A stretch of DNA of 64,000 nt, from the NCBI GenBank assembly GCA_013298775.1, contig JAAFIV010000005.1:124001-188000 (forward strand), written 5' to 3'. This DNA is from Ignavibacteria bacterium. Its GTDB lineage: Bacteria; Bacteroidota; Ignavibacteria; Kapaibacteriales; UBA4661. The notes under the pieces were generated by a model. It did not search any database, was not told the DNA's origin, and saw nothing but the letters and a program-made list of their open reading frames with translations. The position numbers and the translations under genes are program-made. Below are positions 9,353 to 18,566 of this stretch, piece after piece (positions within the stretch are counted from its first letter, which is position 1; each line of letters begins with the position of its first letter).

Positions 9353-9783
9353 GGATTTTCTTTTGAAGGATTTTCTTCCGAAGACTGCATTTCTGCGGAC
9401 AAAGACATATACACCGAGCGCAAAGCGGGAAAGACGCTACTTCGGAAGATAGGTTCAGCACGTTCAAATTTTTCCCCGCTATAATCGTGAGAAAGCAAAT
9501 TGCGCAGTTCCAAACCGTCTATCAATTCTTGGGCGCAAGAAATATAGCCGCTTTGCTCGGCAAGACGAAACACATCTTTGGGCGAAGGTTTGAAGACAAA
9601 ACCGCGCTCTTCCAAAAAATCTTTGAGGGTTTTCCATGCAAGTTCAAGCGTAAACTCAAAACGCTGCACAAGCCCGTTGCGCTCAAGCTCATTCAAATGC
9701 GGCATATTTACGGCTTTTTCCAACCGTGCAAATGCTTGTTCAAAATTGCGAAAGCGTTGCTGCCAGCGAATATCGTGGTTCAT
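9349..9783 (-). CDS. hepT: HepT-like HEPN toxin (HI0074 family)
   Basis: The product is a 144-residue all-helical HEPN-domain protein, formerly annotated as nucleotidyltransferase substrate-binding protein. It contains F-E-F-T-L-E-L-A-W-K-T-L-K-D and the RNase signature R-x4-H-x-Y as R94-N-L-L-S-H99-D-Y101. Arg and His are the expected RNA-cleaving residues, and Tyr is the residue modified by AMP in studied HepT proteins. The last ~12 residues are Ser/Glu rich. Gene order is toxin first, antitoxin second, with a four-base overlap. It starts 109 bases after rplQ, just past that operon's terminator, so it either has its own promoter near 9800 or relies on read-through. Confidence 0.87.
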   Translation of the reverse strand: MNHDIRWQQRFRNFEQAFARLEKAVNMPHLNELERNGLVQRFEFTLELAWKTLKDFLEERGFVFKPSPKDVFRLAEQSGYISCAQELIDGLELRNLLSHDYSGEKFERAEPIFRSSVFPALRSVYMSLSAEMQSSEENPSKENP

Positions 9784-9831
9784 TTGTGCGAGATTTGTTT
9801 AGGTAAATTGGGCAGACTCCAATATACAAAA

Positions 9832-9862
9832 AAACGCCGCAAGTATAATACTTACGGCGTTT
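9832..9862 (-). terminator. Rho-independent terminator of the ribosomal supercluster
   Basis: AACGCCGCAAGTAT pairs with ATACTTACGGCGTT around a very short loop. Read on the minus strand the stem is followed by seven T, immediately downstream of rplQ. It separates the ribosomal genes from the toxin-antitoxin pair. Confidence 0.85.
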
Positions 9863-9891
9863 GATAATGTTTTGCTCTGTAAGAAAATGTC

Positions 9892-10491
9892 TTACTCAGC
9901 AGCTTTTTCTTCAATCTTTACTTCTTCGGGAGCAGCTTCTATTGCCTCTGCTGCTACGTCTTCAACCTGTGCTACTGCTTGAGCGACGCTTGCAGCTACT
10001 TTTTGCTGAACACGTGCTTGCGCGGGCGATACAGGTGCTTCTTTACGCTTTTTCTTGCGACCAAGAGAAGCGCGACCATCTGCTTGCTCTGCCCAATCAA
10101 CAAGTTCAATCATTGCTGTACGTGCACCGTCGCCGAAACGTACACCTGTTTTCACAATACGAGCATAACCGCCCGGACGAGATTCTACCACAGGTGCAAT
10201 CGTATCAAACAATTCTTGTAAAACTGCTTTATCACGAATGTAGCGACCAACAACGCGGCGCGAGTGAATATCTACTGTTTGACCATTTGGCAACTGATTG
10301 TTTTGCTCTGCCAAGTACGCATTTTTCGCCTTCGTGATTAAACGCTCGACGAAAGGGCGCAATTCTTTTGCTTTTGCTTCGGTTGTTTTCAGGCGTTTGT
10401 GCTGCAAGAGCGACGTTGCCATATTGCAAAGAAGAGCGCGGCGATGGCTTGCCGTACGCTTGAGTTTTCTACCGGACTTTAAGTGTCTCAT
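9892..10491 (-). CDS. rplQ: 50S ribosomal protein L17, with long C-terminal extension
   Basis: The first ~120 residues are a standard L17 (M-R-H-L-K-S-G-R-K-L-K-R, then R-A-L-L-C-N-M-A-T-S-L). The protein then continues to 199 residues, against about 120-130 in Escherichia or Bacillus. The extra segment begins with a basic patch (R-K-K-K-R-K-E) and becomes Ala/Glu/Val rich and acidic at the end. Extended L17 is common in Bacteroidota, though this one is on the long side. It binds 23S rRNA near the exit tunnel. It is the last gene of the cluster, 69 bases after rpoA and ahead of a strong terminator. Confidence 0.97.
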   Translation of the reverse strand: MRHLKSGRKLKRTASHRRALLCNMATSLLQHKRLKTTEAKAKELRPFVERLITKAKNAYLAEQNNQLPNGQTVDIHSRRVVGRYIRDKAVLQELFDTIAPVVESRPGGYARIVKTGVRFGDGARTAMIELVDWAEQADGRASLGRKKKRKEAPVSPAQARVQQKVAASVAQAVAQVEDVAAEAIEAAPEEVKIEEKAAE

Positions 10492-10560
10492 TGCTAAGGG
10501 AAAAGGAAATGTGAGATATTATCGTAAAAAGCCGCACAAGAAGCCGCTAAAAGACCGTCC

Positions 10561-11559
10561 TTAGTCTTCTGCGGGTTGTTTTTCATCTTCTTGCAGGTAC
10601 TTTTCCACGTCCATACCAAAATGGAGATTAAATTGCTGTACGATTTCGGTCAATTCCGCAAGGGATTTGCGACCGAAGTTGCGGAACTTGAGCATATCAG
10701 CTTCTTGGCGGCGCACAAGGTCGGCGAGAGTTTTGATGTTTGCTGCTTTCAAGCAGTTGTGCGAGCGCACCGAAAGTTCCAAATCATCCACTGACGTAAT
10801 CAAAATGCGGCGAACACGTGCAAATTCTGCGTCGCGGGATTCATCTTCCTGCTCAACTTCTTCTTCAATATCGAAGTTGATGAAGAGTTGGATGTGGTCG
10901 CGCAAAATACGTGCAGCCTGTTCCATTGCTTCATCAGCAAGAATAGTTCCGTCAGTTTCTACGTCAATTGTCAAACGCTCATAGTCAGTTTTTTGACCCA
11001 CACGAAATGGCTCAATGCTGTATTTTACGTTCTTAATTGGCGTGAAGATGGAATCAATCGCAATTGTGTTTACGGGGAACTCGGGGTCGCGGTTTTCATC
11101 GGCGGGAACATAGCCTTTGCCACGTCCGCAGATAAGTTCGATTTCAACATCAGCATCCTTCGAGAGCGTAGCAATGTAGTGGTCAGGGTTCATGACTTCT
11201 ACTTGGTCGCTTGCTGTTTGAATATCTTTTGCGGTAAAGGTATGCGGACCTTTCAAGCGGAATGCGACTTGCGCACCTTTTTTATCCAACATTTTCAGGC
11301 GAACACCCTTCAAATTGAGGATTATTTCAGCCATGTCTTCGGCAACGCCTTGAATTGTTTGAAACTCATGCAATACGCCGCTTACCCGCACAGCGACAAT
11401 CGCCGCGCCAGGAATAGACGATAAAAGAACACGGCGAAATGCGTTACCGATTGTTACGCCATAGCCGCCTTCGAGCGGCTGCAATACGAAAATTCCGTGG
11501 TTCGGTGTTGAATTATCACCAATAATCACACGTTCCGGCATTTGCATTGAAAGACTCAT
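10561..11559 (-). CDS. rpoA: RNA polymerase alpha subunit
   Basis: The product is 332 residues. The N-terminal dimerisation domain carries the hallmark G-Y-G-V-T-I-G-N-A-F-R-R-V-L-L-S-S, and the C-terminal domain has helix-hairpin-helix elements (L-S-V-R-S-H-N-C-L-K and F-G-R-K-S-L-A-E-L) for contact with UP elements and activators. The linker (about residues 235-255) is acidic (E-E-E-V-E-Q-E-D-E). Normally rpsD precedes rpoA in the alpha operon. Here a 258-base non-coding stretch occupies that place. Confidence 0.98.
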   Translation of the reverse strand: MSLSMQMPERVIIGDNSTPNHGIFVLQPLEGGYGVTIGNAFRRVLLSSIPGAAIVAVRVSGVLHEFQTIQGVAEDMAEIILNLKGVRLKMLDKKGAQVAFRLKGPHTFTAKDIQTASDQVEVMNPDHYIATLSKDADVEIELICGRGKGYVPADENRDPEFPVNTIAIDSIFTPIKNVKYSIEPFRVGQKTDYERLTIDVETDGTILADEAMEQAARILRDHIQLFINFDIEEEVEQEDESRDAEFARVRRILITSVDDLELSVRSHNCLKAANIKTLADLVRRQEADMLKFRNFGRKSLAELTEIVQQFNLHFGMDVEKYLQEDEKQPAED

Positions 11560-11817
11560 ACGCGATAGTTCTTGATTACTTCAAAGAAAAAAATTCATGG
11601 ATTTGAAGCCAGAGTTTACCATATCCAAAGGTTTGTACGTGGGGCAGTAATACGAAAATCGCATTATTGCTTGTGTTGTGAATACTGCATTAACTTGTCT
11701 TTGAGAAACATTGCCTCTGAGAAAGACTTTGCACAAGAAATTCATCATTTCACCATACAAAGCATTCTAAAAGAACGTATTTATGCGCTTTTCGAGCAAC
11801 ACAGTCAGCACAAACGC
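11560..11817. other. Non-coding gap at the usual rpsD position
   Basis: The 258 bases between rpsK and rpoA carry no frame resembling S4 (no start followed by the basic S4 domain) on either strand. Plus-strand frames crossing it continue antisense into rpsK and are not credible. It could hold an internal promoter or an mRNA leader for rpoA-rplQ, but I found no exact TAnnTTTG element. Confidence 0.6.
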
Positions 11818-12207
11818 TTATACTCTTCTGCGCTTCGGCGGACGGCAGCCGTTGTGCGGGATAGGAGTGCGGTCGAGGATGATTTGTACTTCCAAGCCAG
11901 CTTGGTTCATGGCGCGGACAGCCGCTTCACGACCCGAACCCGGACCTTTGACAAATACATCAACTTTGCGCAATCCCATATCGTATGCTTCTTTCGCTGC
12001 GTGTTCCGCACTTACTTGAGCAGCATACGGGGTGTTCTTTTTTGAGCCGCGAAAGCCGTTCCGACCTGCGGAAGACCAGCTCAGAACATTACCATACACA
12101 TCGGTAATTGTTACTTGGACGTTATTAAACGTGGCACGAACAAAGGCTTTGCCATGAATGTCGGACACTGTTTTTTTCTTTGTACGCTTTGCGTATGTTT
12201 TAGCCAT
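11818..12207 (-). CDS. rpsK: 30S ribosomal protein S11
   Basis: The product is 129 residues. The core motifs [23 protein letters not shown] and the C-terminal [15 protein letters not shown] are all present. S11 sits on the 30S platform and helps shape the mRNA exit region. The N-terminus is Lys/Arg rich (A-K-R-T-K-K-K) as in relatives. It follows rpsM after 194 bases. Confidence 0.98.
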   Translation of the reverse strand: MAKTYAKRTKKKTVSDIHGKAFVRATFNNVQVTITDVYGNVLSWSSAGRNGFRGSKKNTPYAAQVSAEHAAKEAYDMGLRKVDVFVKGPGSGREAAVRAMNQAGLEVQIILDRTPIPHNGCRPPKRRRV

Positions 12208-12401
12208 AACAGATGTTGAAAGGAAAGAGGACGTATGAAAATTTCATTATCAAAATTTCATTGCCGAAGTCGGATGTGTTTGAAGCAGCGAAATCGGGTA
12301 CTCAGGAAAGTATTGCCTGAAATGCGCTTCGGCAACTGCATTTGAAAGCCTTTTGCAAGGACACTCTTCCAAAAGCAGTTGCCGTTGAATGCGCGAACAG
12401 A

Positions 12402-12782
12402 TTACTTACGAGCAGCTTTTTTCTTACCTGCAACCGTCTTACGACGACCTTTGCGGGTACGAGAGTTTGTACGCGTGCGCTGACCGCGAACCGGCAAGCC
12501 ACGACGGTGGCGCAAGCCACGATAGCAACCAATGTCCATAAGACGCTTGATATCGAGTTGCGTTTCTGAGCGCAACTGACCTTCTACGCTATATTCGTTG
12601 GTGATGATTTGGCGCAAACGCGCAATTTCCTCATCCGTAAATTCAGCAACGCGCTTCGACGGGGGAATATTGGCTTTTTCCAAAATTTCGTAAGAACGGG
12701 ATTGACCAACCCCGAAGATATATTGAAGCCCAATAAACGCATGTTTATTTTTGGGCAAATCAACGCCTGCGATACGTGCCAA
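12402..12782 (-). CDS. rpsM: 30S ribosomal protein S13
   Basis: The product is 126 residues beginning [10 protein letters not shown], with the helix-two-turn-helix region G-V-G-Q-S-R-S and the C-terminal [10 protein letters not shown]-x-T-N-S-R-T tail that touches tRNA at the A and P sites. It lies 21 bases after rpmJ, in the standard order. Confidence 0.98.
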   Translation of the reverse strand: MARIAGVDLPKNKHAFIGLQYIFGVGQSRSYEILEKANIPPSKRVAEFTDEEIARLRQIITNEYSVEGQLRSETQLDIKRLMDIGCYRGLRHRRGLPVRGQRTRTNSRTRKGRRKTVAGKKKAARK

Positions 12783-12803
12783 TGTGGTACTCCTTGAAAA
12801 AAA

Positions 12804-12920
12804 TTAACCTTGACGTTGCTTATGACGAGGATTTTTCTTGTTAATTACGTACACTCTACCTTTGCGACGCACGATTTTATCATCTGCGCTGCGCTTTTTA
12901 ACGGAGGCTTGAACCTTCAT
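12804..12920 (-). CDS. rpmJ: 50S ribosomal protein L36, zinc-free form
   Basis: The product is only 38 residues, starting [14 protein letters not shown] and ending P-R-H-K-Q-R-Q-G. The zinc ribbon of the classical form (three Cys and one His) is lost: the Cys positions are replaced by Ser, Asp or other residues, so this is the zinc-independent (C-minus) type usual in Bacteroidota. It lies between infA and rpsM. A promoter-like element lies upstream at 13090-13120. Confidence 0.96.
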   Translation of the reverse strand: MKVQASVKKRSADDKIVRRKGRVYVINKKNPRHKQRQG

Positions 12921-13089
12921 TGTTGCAATCCTTGAATGAAATTAACGTATAGATTTTGTGCGTGTTTTTAGTGTTTTTTCTGCCGTTTTTTCTGCTAAAT
13001 TTGACAGAAAAAAATGTCTGCACTAGCAATTTTTTTTTGCCAAGCACAGACGGAACATTGTGTTTTCACAGTAGTTCAGGGCAAGATTA

Positions 13090-13120
13090 CAAATATAACA
13101 TTATTTGTAACGATAAACAA
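13090..13120 (-). promoter_or_regulatory. Bacteroidota-type promoter for rpmJ-rpsM-rpsK
   Basis: On the minus strand TTG (13120-13118) is followed after 20 bases by TATATTTG (13097-13090), an exact TAnnTTTG -7 element. It overlaps the last codons of infA and would start transcription near 13083, about 160 bases upstream of rpmJ, giving a long leader. Confidence 0.5.
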
Positions 13121-13319
13121 CTCTGCCTTTTGTTAAATCGTATGGCGAGAGTTCAACGGTAACTTTATCGCCTTGAATAATCTTGATGAAATTCATCCGC
13201 ATTTTGCCGGAAACGTGCGCAAGTACCTTGTGCCCGTTTTCCAACTTGACGATAAATTGCGCATTGGGGAGCGTTTCCTCAACAAGACCATCTACGCGAA
13301 TTAAGCCTTGCTTCGCCAT
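13101..13319 (-). CDS. infA: Translation initiation factor IF-1
   Basis: The product is 72 residues, a single OB-fold of S1 type: [20 protein letters not shown] and [17 protein letters not shown]. It binds the A site of the 30S subunit during initiation. Position between map and rpmJ is the common one in this phylum. The promoter for the next genes begins inside its 3' end. Confidence 0.97.
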   Translation of the reverse strand: MAKQGLIRVDGLVEETLPNAQFIVKLENGHKVLAHVSGKMRMNFIKIIQGDKVTVELSPYDLTKGRVVYRYK

Positions 13320-13384
13320 ACTGTGAACGTGTTTGTGAAAAGGAAGAGAGCAGCTCGCAAGCGCATTAGAAGCGCGTTGATGCG

Positions 13385-14206
13385 TTACTGCAACAGTGTC
13401 AAAATAATCGGCGGTTCTTTTTCTTGAATGATGACCGTATGCTCGAAGTGTGCCGAATACTTGCGGTCGGCGGTGCGAATTGTCCAGCCGTCGTCGTCGG
13501 TATCAACTTTTGCTTTTCCGGCATTCACCATTGGCTCAATCGCAACTGCCTGACCCGCACGGAATCTCACGTTTGGATACTGTTCACGATGCAAAAGCGG
13601 CGGAATAAAGTTTGGAATTGAAGGCTCTTCGTGAATTTGTTCACCAATGCCATGCCCGACCAATTCACGCACACAAGAGAAGCCGTTGCGTTCAACGTGT
13701 TTTTGAATTGCACCCGACACCGTGTAAACTTTATTGCGTCCCGTTGCTTGCTCCAAGCCCAGCAACAATGCCTCTTCGGTTACGCGCATGAGTTTTTTCG
13801 CTTCTGCGGAAATCTCACCAACAGCAAAGGTATAAGCACTGTCGCCATGATAACCGTTTTTATAGACTCCAATGTCAAACGACAAAATATCGCCTTCTTG
13901 AAGTTTATAGCTCGACGGCAATCCGTGAACGACAACATCATTCACCGACATACACGAAGCATACTGATATGTCAAATAACGCTTTTTGCCGCCGACTTCA
14001 CTTTGCCAAGGAACTTGATAGCCCTTGAATGAAGGAACGGCATCGTGCGAGAGAATATACTCTTCCGCAATATTGTCAAGTTCAAGCGTTGTTACTCCAA
14101 TGCCAACGTGCTTTCCGACCAGTGTTATTGTATCGGCAACAATACGGCATGATTCTTCGATATAATCAACTGCTCGTTTCACCTTGACGGACGGCGCACC
14201 AACCAT
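13385..14206 (-). CDS. map: Methionine aminopeptidase, type I
   Basis: The cytosolic di-metal enzyme removes the initiator Met from new proteins. All five metal ligands are visible in order: Asp in S-F-D-I-G-V, Asp in H-G-D-S-A, His in G-H-G-I-G, Glu in H-E-E-P and Glu in H-F-E-H-T. I chose the ATG at 14206 (273 residues, M-V-G-A-P-S-V-K-V). A TTG directly after the secY stop at 14245 would add 13 residues and cannot be excluded. The protein is slightly longer than the ~250-residue norm, with an extra loop [13 protein letters not shown] near residue 68. It lies directly after secY. Confidence 0.94.
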   Translation of the reverse strand: MVGAPSVKVKRAVDYIEESCRIVADTITLVGKHVGIGVTTLELDNIAEEYILSHDAVPSFKGYQVPWQSEVGGKKRYLTYQYASCMSVNDVVVHGLPSSYKLQEGDILSFDIGVYKNGYHGDSAYTFAVGEISAEAKKLMRVTEEALLLGLEQATGRNKVYTVSGAIQKHVERNGFSCVRELVGHGIGEQIHEEPSIPNFIPPLLHREQYPNVRFRAGQAVAIEPMVNAGKAKVDTDDDGWTIRTADRKYSAHFEHTVIIQEKEPPIILTLLQ

Positions 14207-14245
14207 AACATTTCTTGAAGAATTTTCTTGAAATACGGTTAGCAA

Positions 14246-15613
14246 TTAGTAGCCTGAACCCGGCGCACCAACGTTTGTGCCAACACGACCACGCAGTTTA
14301 CCACTCTTCATAAAGCCGTCGTAATGACGCATGAGCAAGTATGATTCAATTTGCTGAAGCGTATCAAGCGCGACACCAACAATGATGAGCATACTCGTAC
14401 CACCGAAGAACGATGCAAAAAGAGACGGAACTGCGAGAACATTAGAAACAAACACGGGCAAAATTGCAATCAGAGCAAGGAAAATTGAACCCGGAAGTGT
14501 AATGCGCGTTAAGATATTATCCATGTATTCAGCAGTCGGCGCACCTGGACGAACACCAGGAACAAAGCCACCTTGTTTCTTCATATTATCGGCAACATCT
14601 TTTGGATTGAAGGCGATAGCAGTGTAGAAGTAGGTAAAGAATACGATGATGATTGCGTAGAAAAAGGCATACACAAATGAGCGGTCGCTCCATACACGAG
14701 CAAGAGAAGCTGCCCACTGTGCATCGGGAAAGAAACTCAAAATCGTAGTCGGAATGAACATGATTGACTGCGCAAAGATAATCGGCATTACACCTGCTGT
14801 ATTCACACGAAGCGGGATATACTGCGTTGTGCCGCCATACACTTTACGACCAACCACGCGCTTTGCGTACTGCACCGGAATACGGCGTGTACCTTGCGTC
14901 ATCAAAATCACGACGGCGATAATTCCTGCCAATAGAACAAGCAAGATAATATCTACAATCCACACCCGCGAACCAGCCGCGATAAGTTGGAACTCTTGGA
15001 TAAATGCGGCGGGAAGCTGTGCAATGATACCAATAAAGATAATCATTGATGTACCGTTGCCGATACCACGCTCGGTGATTTGCTCACCTAACCACATGAG
15101 GAAGATTGTACCTGCTGTTAAAAGAACGATAGAAGTCAAAGTAAATAAGAAACCGCTATCTGGCACAACCGAAACACCGTTCGGTCCTTGTGTGCTTGCG
15201 ATTTTTATTGTCACTGCCCACGATTGCAAAGTAGCAATAATCACCGCAGCAAAGCGAGAGTATTGATTCAAGCGGCGGCGACCTTCTTCGCCTTCACGTT
15301 GTAAACGCTGAAGCTCAGGAATGAAGATACCTGCAAGTTGCAAGATAATCGTGGCGGAGATGTACGGCATGATACCAAGAGCGAAAATCGCTGCTTTGGA
15401 GAATGCGCCCCCTACAAAGAGGTCGAAAAGTCCAAAGAGGGTATTCGATGCCGAGTTCGCGCTTGCTGCTGCCAGGGCGGAAACATCAACGCCTGGCAAG
15501 GTTACGTGCGAACCTAAGCGCACAACAAGCAATACTCCGGCGGTGAAGAGGATTCTCTGCCGGAGTTCTTCAATTCTGAAGATATTTTTGAGGGTGTCTA
15601 GTATTCTATTCAT
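14246..15613 (-). CDS. secY: Preprotein translocase subunit SecY
   Basis: The product is a 455-residue inner-membrane protein with about ten transmembrane helices. Recognisable segments are the N-terminal R-L-G-S-H-V-T-L-P-G-V-D, the plug-proximal region, I-T-E-R-G-I-G-N-G-T-S-M-I-I-F-I-G and the C-terminal loop D-V-A-D-N-M-K-K-Q-G-G-F-V-P-G-x-R-P-G that contacts SecA and the ribosome. The start overlaps the last eight bases of rplO, so translation of the two is likely coupled. Confidence 0.97.
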   Translation of the reverse strand: MNRILDTLKNIFRIEELRQRILFTAGVLLVVRLGSHVTLPGVDVSALAAASANSASNTLFGLFDLFVGGAFSKAAIFALGIMPYISATIILQLAGIFIPELQRLQREGEEGRRRLNQYSRFAAVIIATLQSWAVTIKIASTQGPNGVSVVPDSGFLFTLTSIVLLTAGTIFLMWLGEQITERGIGNGTSMIIFIGIIAQLPAAFIQEFQLIAAGSRVWIVDIILLVLLAGIIAVVILMTQGTRRIPVQYAKRVVGRKVYGGTTQYIPLRVNTAGVMPIIFAQSIMFIPTTILSFFPDAQWAASLARVWSDRSFVYAFFYAIIIVFFTYFYTAIAFNPKDVADNMKKQGGFVPGVRPGAPTAEYMDNILTRITLPGSIFLALIAILPVFVSNVLAVPSLFASFFGGTSMLIIVGVALDTLQQIESYLLMRHYDGFMKSGKLRGRVGTNVGAPGSGY

Positions 15614-16067
15614 GAACCGTTACCGTGCCTCCGGCTGATTCAATTTTTGCTTTTGCGGATTCGGAGAATTTATGTGCGGACACTTTCAACGCCTTTGTAA
15701 TTGCACCATTGCCCAAAATTTTGAGCGGCGCATTACCTTTGCTAATGATGCCCAAGTCGTGCAATACGTCAAACGTAACTGCACCACCATTGAATTTGCC
15801 TGCAACAGCTAATTCTTCAAGCATTGCAACATTCACGCACTGATACTCAATGCGGAAGGGGTTTTTGAAGCCAAATTTCGGCAAACGGCGGTTAAGCGGC
15901 ATTTGACCGCCCTCGAAGGAGCGTTTACGCTTATAGCCAGCGCGAGATTGGTGTCCTTTATGACCTTTTGTGGATGTTCCACCATGCCCTGAGCCTGTAC
16001 CGCGACCGATACGCTTCACGCTTTTGCGCGACCCGGGGCTATACGTCAAGTTGCCGACGTGTTTCAT
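15606..16067 (-). CDS. rplO: 50S ribosomal protein L15
   Basis: The product is 153 residues. The N-terminal glycine- and basic-rich tail R-I-G-R-G-T-G-S-G-H-G-G-T-S-T-K-G-H-K-G is the family signature, followed by F-E-G-G-Q-M-P-L-N-R-R-L-P-K-F-G-F. L15 is an assembly protein of the 50S subunit. Its last codons overlap the secY start. Confidence 0.97.
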   Translation of the reverse strand: MKHVGNLTYSPGSRKSVKRIGRGTGSGHGGTSTKGHKGHQSRAGYKRKRSFEGGQMPLNRRLPKFGFKNPFRIEYQCVNVAMLEELAVAGKFNGGAVTFDVLHDLGIISKGNAPLKILGNGAITKALKVSAHKFSESAKAKIESAGGTVTVHE

Positions 16068-16112
16068 GGATGCGACCTTCTAAGGATGAAATAGTAATCT
16101 TGTATTCTAAAG

Positions 16113-16292
16113 TTATGCTTCTTCTACTTTTACGAGATGCTGAACAACATTCAACATTCCGAGTGTAGAAGCATTTTTCGGCTGCGTAACAACGCTATTC
16201 GGGCGACCAAGACCCAATGCCTTAATCGTGCGTTTTTGCGCTTCTTTGCAGTTAATGATACTGCGTACTTGAGTGATTTTGAGCTTTGACAT
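16113..16292 (-). CDS. rpmD: 50S ribosomal protein L30
   Basis: The product is 59 residues from the ATG giving M-S-K-L-K-I-T-Q-V-R-S, the normal L30 N-terminus. An in-frame start nine codons upstream is unlikely. T-I-K-A-L-G-L-G-R-P-N is the conserved core. It is absent from some bacteria but present here in the standard place between rpsE and rplO. Confidence 0.95.
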   Translation of the reverse strand: MSKLKITQVRSIINCKEAQKRTIKALGLGRPNSVVTQPKNASTLGMLNVVQHLVKVEEA

Positions 16293-16345
16293 AGTTCTCG
16301 TTGGTTGAAACGTCTGCAATAAGTTCGTTCAAGAATGCTGAAGAA

Positions 16346-16849
16346 TTAACCAAACATCACTTTGCGAACATCAATACCGCGACGTTCAGCGATTGTTTGT
16401 GCATCTTGCAGTTGAGTAAGAGCTTGGAAGGTTGCTTTTACGGTGTTGTGCGGGTTAGAAGAACCAAGGCTCTTCGTGAGTACGTCCTGCACACCAGCCA
16501 TCTCAAGCACTGCACGAACACCACCGGAAGCAATTACGCCTGTACCAGGTGTTGCTGGCTTCAAGAGAACTTTGCCCGCACCAAACTTTCCAAACACGTC
16601 ATGCGGAATGGTATTGTTGCTCAACGTGATTTTCACGAGGCTTTTACGCGCAGCGTCGGTTGCTTTTGTGATTGCGTCGGCAACTTCATTCGCTTTGCCG
16701 AGACCATAGCCAACATGACCATTGCCATCACCAACAACAACGATTGCACTAAATCCGAAACGTCTGCCACCTTTTACAACTTTTGCTGTACGTGCGACGT
16801 TTACAAGTTTGTCTTTGAGTTCTAACTCAGATGATTTCTGTTTAGCCAC
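16346..16849 (-). CDS. rpsE: 30S ribosomal protein S5
   Basis: The product is 167 residues. It shows the double-stranded-RNA-binding N-terminal half ([20 protein letters not shown]) and the C-terminal half with [15 protein letters not shown]5 takes part in mRNA entry and decoding fidelity. A 110-base gap separates it from rplR. Confidence 0.97.
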   Translation of the reverse strand: MAKQKSSELELKDKLVNVARTAKVVKGGRRFGFSAIVVVGDGNGHVGYGLGKANEVADAITKATDAARKSLVKITLSNNTIPHDVFGKFGAGKVLLKPATPGTGVIASGGVRAVLEMAGVQDVLTKSLGSSNPHNTVKATFQALTQLQDAQTIAERRGIDVRKVMFG

Positions 16850-16959
16850 TGCAACACTCAGTAAAAATTCATTAGTATTTGTTTATTTCTTTTTGAAATG
16901 TTTGAACCGATTTTGGGCGTTTTCTCTTCTGTGCAACATTGCGAAAGAGATGCTTGCAA

Positions 16960-17328
16960 TTAAAACTGCAAACCAGCTTCACGCGCACCATCAGCAAGGG
17001 CTTTCAGGCGACCATGATAAATAAAGCCGTTACGGTCAAACACAACACTTTTTACACCCGCAGCAGCAGCGCGTTCGGCAAGGAGTGCGCCAACGATTTT
17101 GCTTTCTTCGATTTTACCCGAAGCCGCATCAATCTTTGCTTTCACGTCCTTGTCTGCACTTGAGGCAGCTACAATAGTGTGCATCTTTGCATCGTCAATC
17201 ACTTGCGCGTAAATGTGGCTGAGACTGCGATACACCGTCAAACGGGGACGCTCTGCTGTACCAGAAATTTTACGGCGAACGCTTTTTTTACGACGCTCAC
17301 GACGCTCATATTTATTCGTTGTAATCAT
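16960..17328 (-). CDS. rplR: 50S ribosomal protein L18
   Basis: The product is 122 residues from the ATG at 17328. A TTG four codons upstream is less likely. [22 protein letters not shown] and [13 protein letters not shown] are standard. L18 binds 5S rRNA with L5 (also encoded here) at the central protuberance. Confidence 0.96.
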   Translation of the reverse strand: MITTNKYERRERRKKSVRRKISGTAERPRLTVYRSLSHIYAQVIDDAKMHTIVAASSADKDVKAKIDAASGKIEESKIVGALLAERAAAAGVKSVVFDRNGFIYHGRLKALADGAREAGLQF

Positions 17329-17448
17329 TTTTTCAAGCAATGAAAATTGAAATACTTGGAAAGGTTCGGAATGAAAGGGGAGCCGCGAAACGAGGTCTCA
17401 ACCAATCGGACACCGAATGCAAGCATGGGACTATTACTTGCGCTTTTC

Positions 17449-17994
17449 TTACTTGCCCTTGCCGCCAGATTTGCCCGCTTTGCGACGAATGTACTCGCCC
17501 TGATAGCGAACACCCTTGCCTTTATATGGCTCTGGAGCACGAAGTTCACGCAATTTCGCCGATACCTCACCGACAAGCTGCTTATCTACGCCCGTTACAG
17601 TAAGCTGTGTTGCGGAGGTTGCCGCAAACGTGATACCTGGAGGCGGAATAAACAGAATCGGGTGAGAATACCCAAGCGACAGATAAAGGTTTTTGCCGCG
17701 TAATTCGACTTTGTAACCAACACCTTCAATATCAAGTGTTTTGGTAAAGCCTTTGGTAACTCCCTCAATCATGGAGTTAATCATTGCGCGAACCAAGCCG
17801 TGAAGCGCACGGACGTGCTTTTCATCGGAGGAGCGAGCAAAGGACATAGTTCCGTCTTTCATTTCATGCGAAATTGCATCCGGAATGCTGAACTCAAGTT
17901 CACCCTTCGGTCCTTTTACCTTAACGCTCTGACCGCTGACGGTTACTTGAGCATCTTTTGGGATTGAGATGATTTTTTTGCCAATACGAGACAC
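17449..17994 (-). CDS. rplF: 50S ribosomal protein L6
   Basis: The product is 181 residues of two tandem L6 folds, starting M-S-R-I-G-K-K-I-I-S-I-P and ending with the signature P-E-P-Y-K-G-K-G-V-R-Y. It sits near the factor-binding region. About 120 bases of non-coding DNA separate it from rplR. Confidence 0.97.
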   Translation of the reverse strand: MSRIGKKIISIPKDAQVTVSGQSVKVKGPKGELEFSIPDAISHEMKDGTMSFARSSDEKHVRALHGLVRAMINSMIEGVTKGFTKTLDIEGVGYKVELRGKNLYLSLGYSHPILFIPPPGITFAATSATQLTVTGVDKQLVGEVSAKLRELRAPEPYKGKGVRYQGEYIRRKAGKSGGKGK

Positions 17995-18080
17995 GGCAAG
18001 ACTCCTTCAAATTCTACGTTAAATGTTCAGAATCATTCTAAAGTTAGAGTGTAAAGTACCAAACTGCGCGATTACTACAA

Positions 18081-18476
18081 TTAGTAAATCGTGCAAAGAA
18101 CTTCACCGCCGACGTTCAATTTACGAGCTTCTTTATCGCTCATAATGCCTTTCGGCGTAGAGAGAATCGCAATACCAAGACCGCTACGAACTCGCGGAGC
18201 TTCTGCCGAAGCTGTATAGCGACGGATTCCCGGACGGCTTACACGGGTAATTTTGTCAAACGGAGCGCGACCATTATGGTAGCGCAACGAAACACGCAAA
18301 ATGCCTTGTTTGTTGTCCGAAATTACTTCGTATTCACCGATGTAACCTTGTTCCTTCAAGATTTTTGCAATCGCAACTTTCATCTTTGAAGAAGGAATAT
18401 CAACGCGCTTGTGCCGTGCTTTTTGAGCATTGCGGATGCGGGTGAGGAAGTCGGATATCGGGTCAGATAACTGCAT
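18081..18476 (-). CDS. rpsH: 30S ribosomal protein S8
   Basis: The product is 131 residues: D-P-I-S-D-F-L-T-R-I-R-N-A at the N-terminus and the rRNA-binding C-terminal G-L-G-I-A-I-L-S-T-P-K-G-I-M-S-D. In Escherichia S8 represses the spc operon by binding near rplE. Whether that holds here cannot be told. Confidence 0.97.
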   Translation of the reverse strand: MQLSDPISDFLTRIRNAQKARHKRVDIPSSKMKVAIAKILKEQGYIGEYEVISDNKQGILRVSLRYHNGRAPFDKITRVSRPGIRRYTASAEAPRVRSGLGIAILSTPKGIMSDKEARKLNVGGEVLCTIY

Positions 18477-18566
18477 GATAATTGAGCGTTATGATGATAC
18501 TTAGCGTTGTTTCAAATGAGGGTAAGGTAATTTGTGAAGCGCGTAAATCCTTGCTTCGCAGACATC

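Noticed and set aside
11572-12045. 157-codon plus-strand frame in the rpsK-rpoA gap
   Set aside because: It runs antisense into rpsK and does not resemble S4 or any other protein I know.
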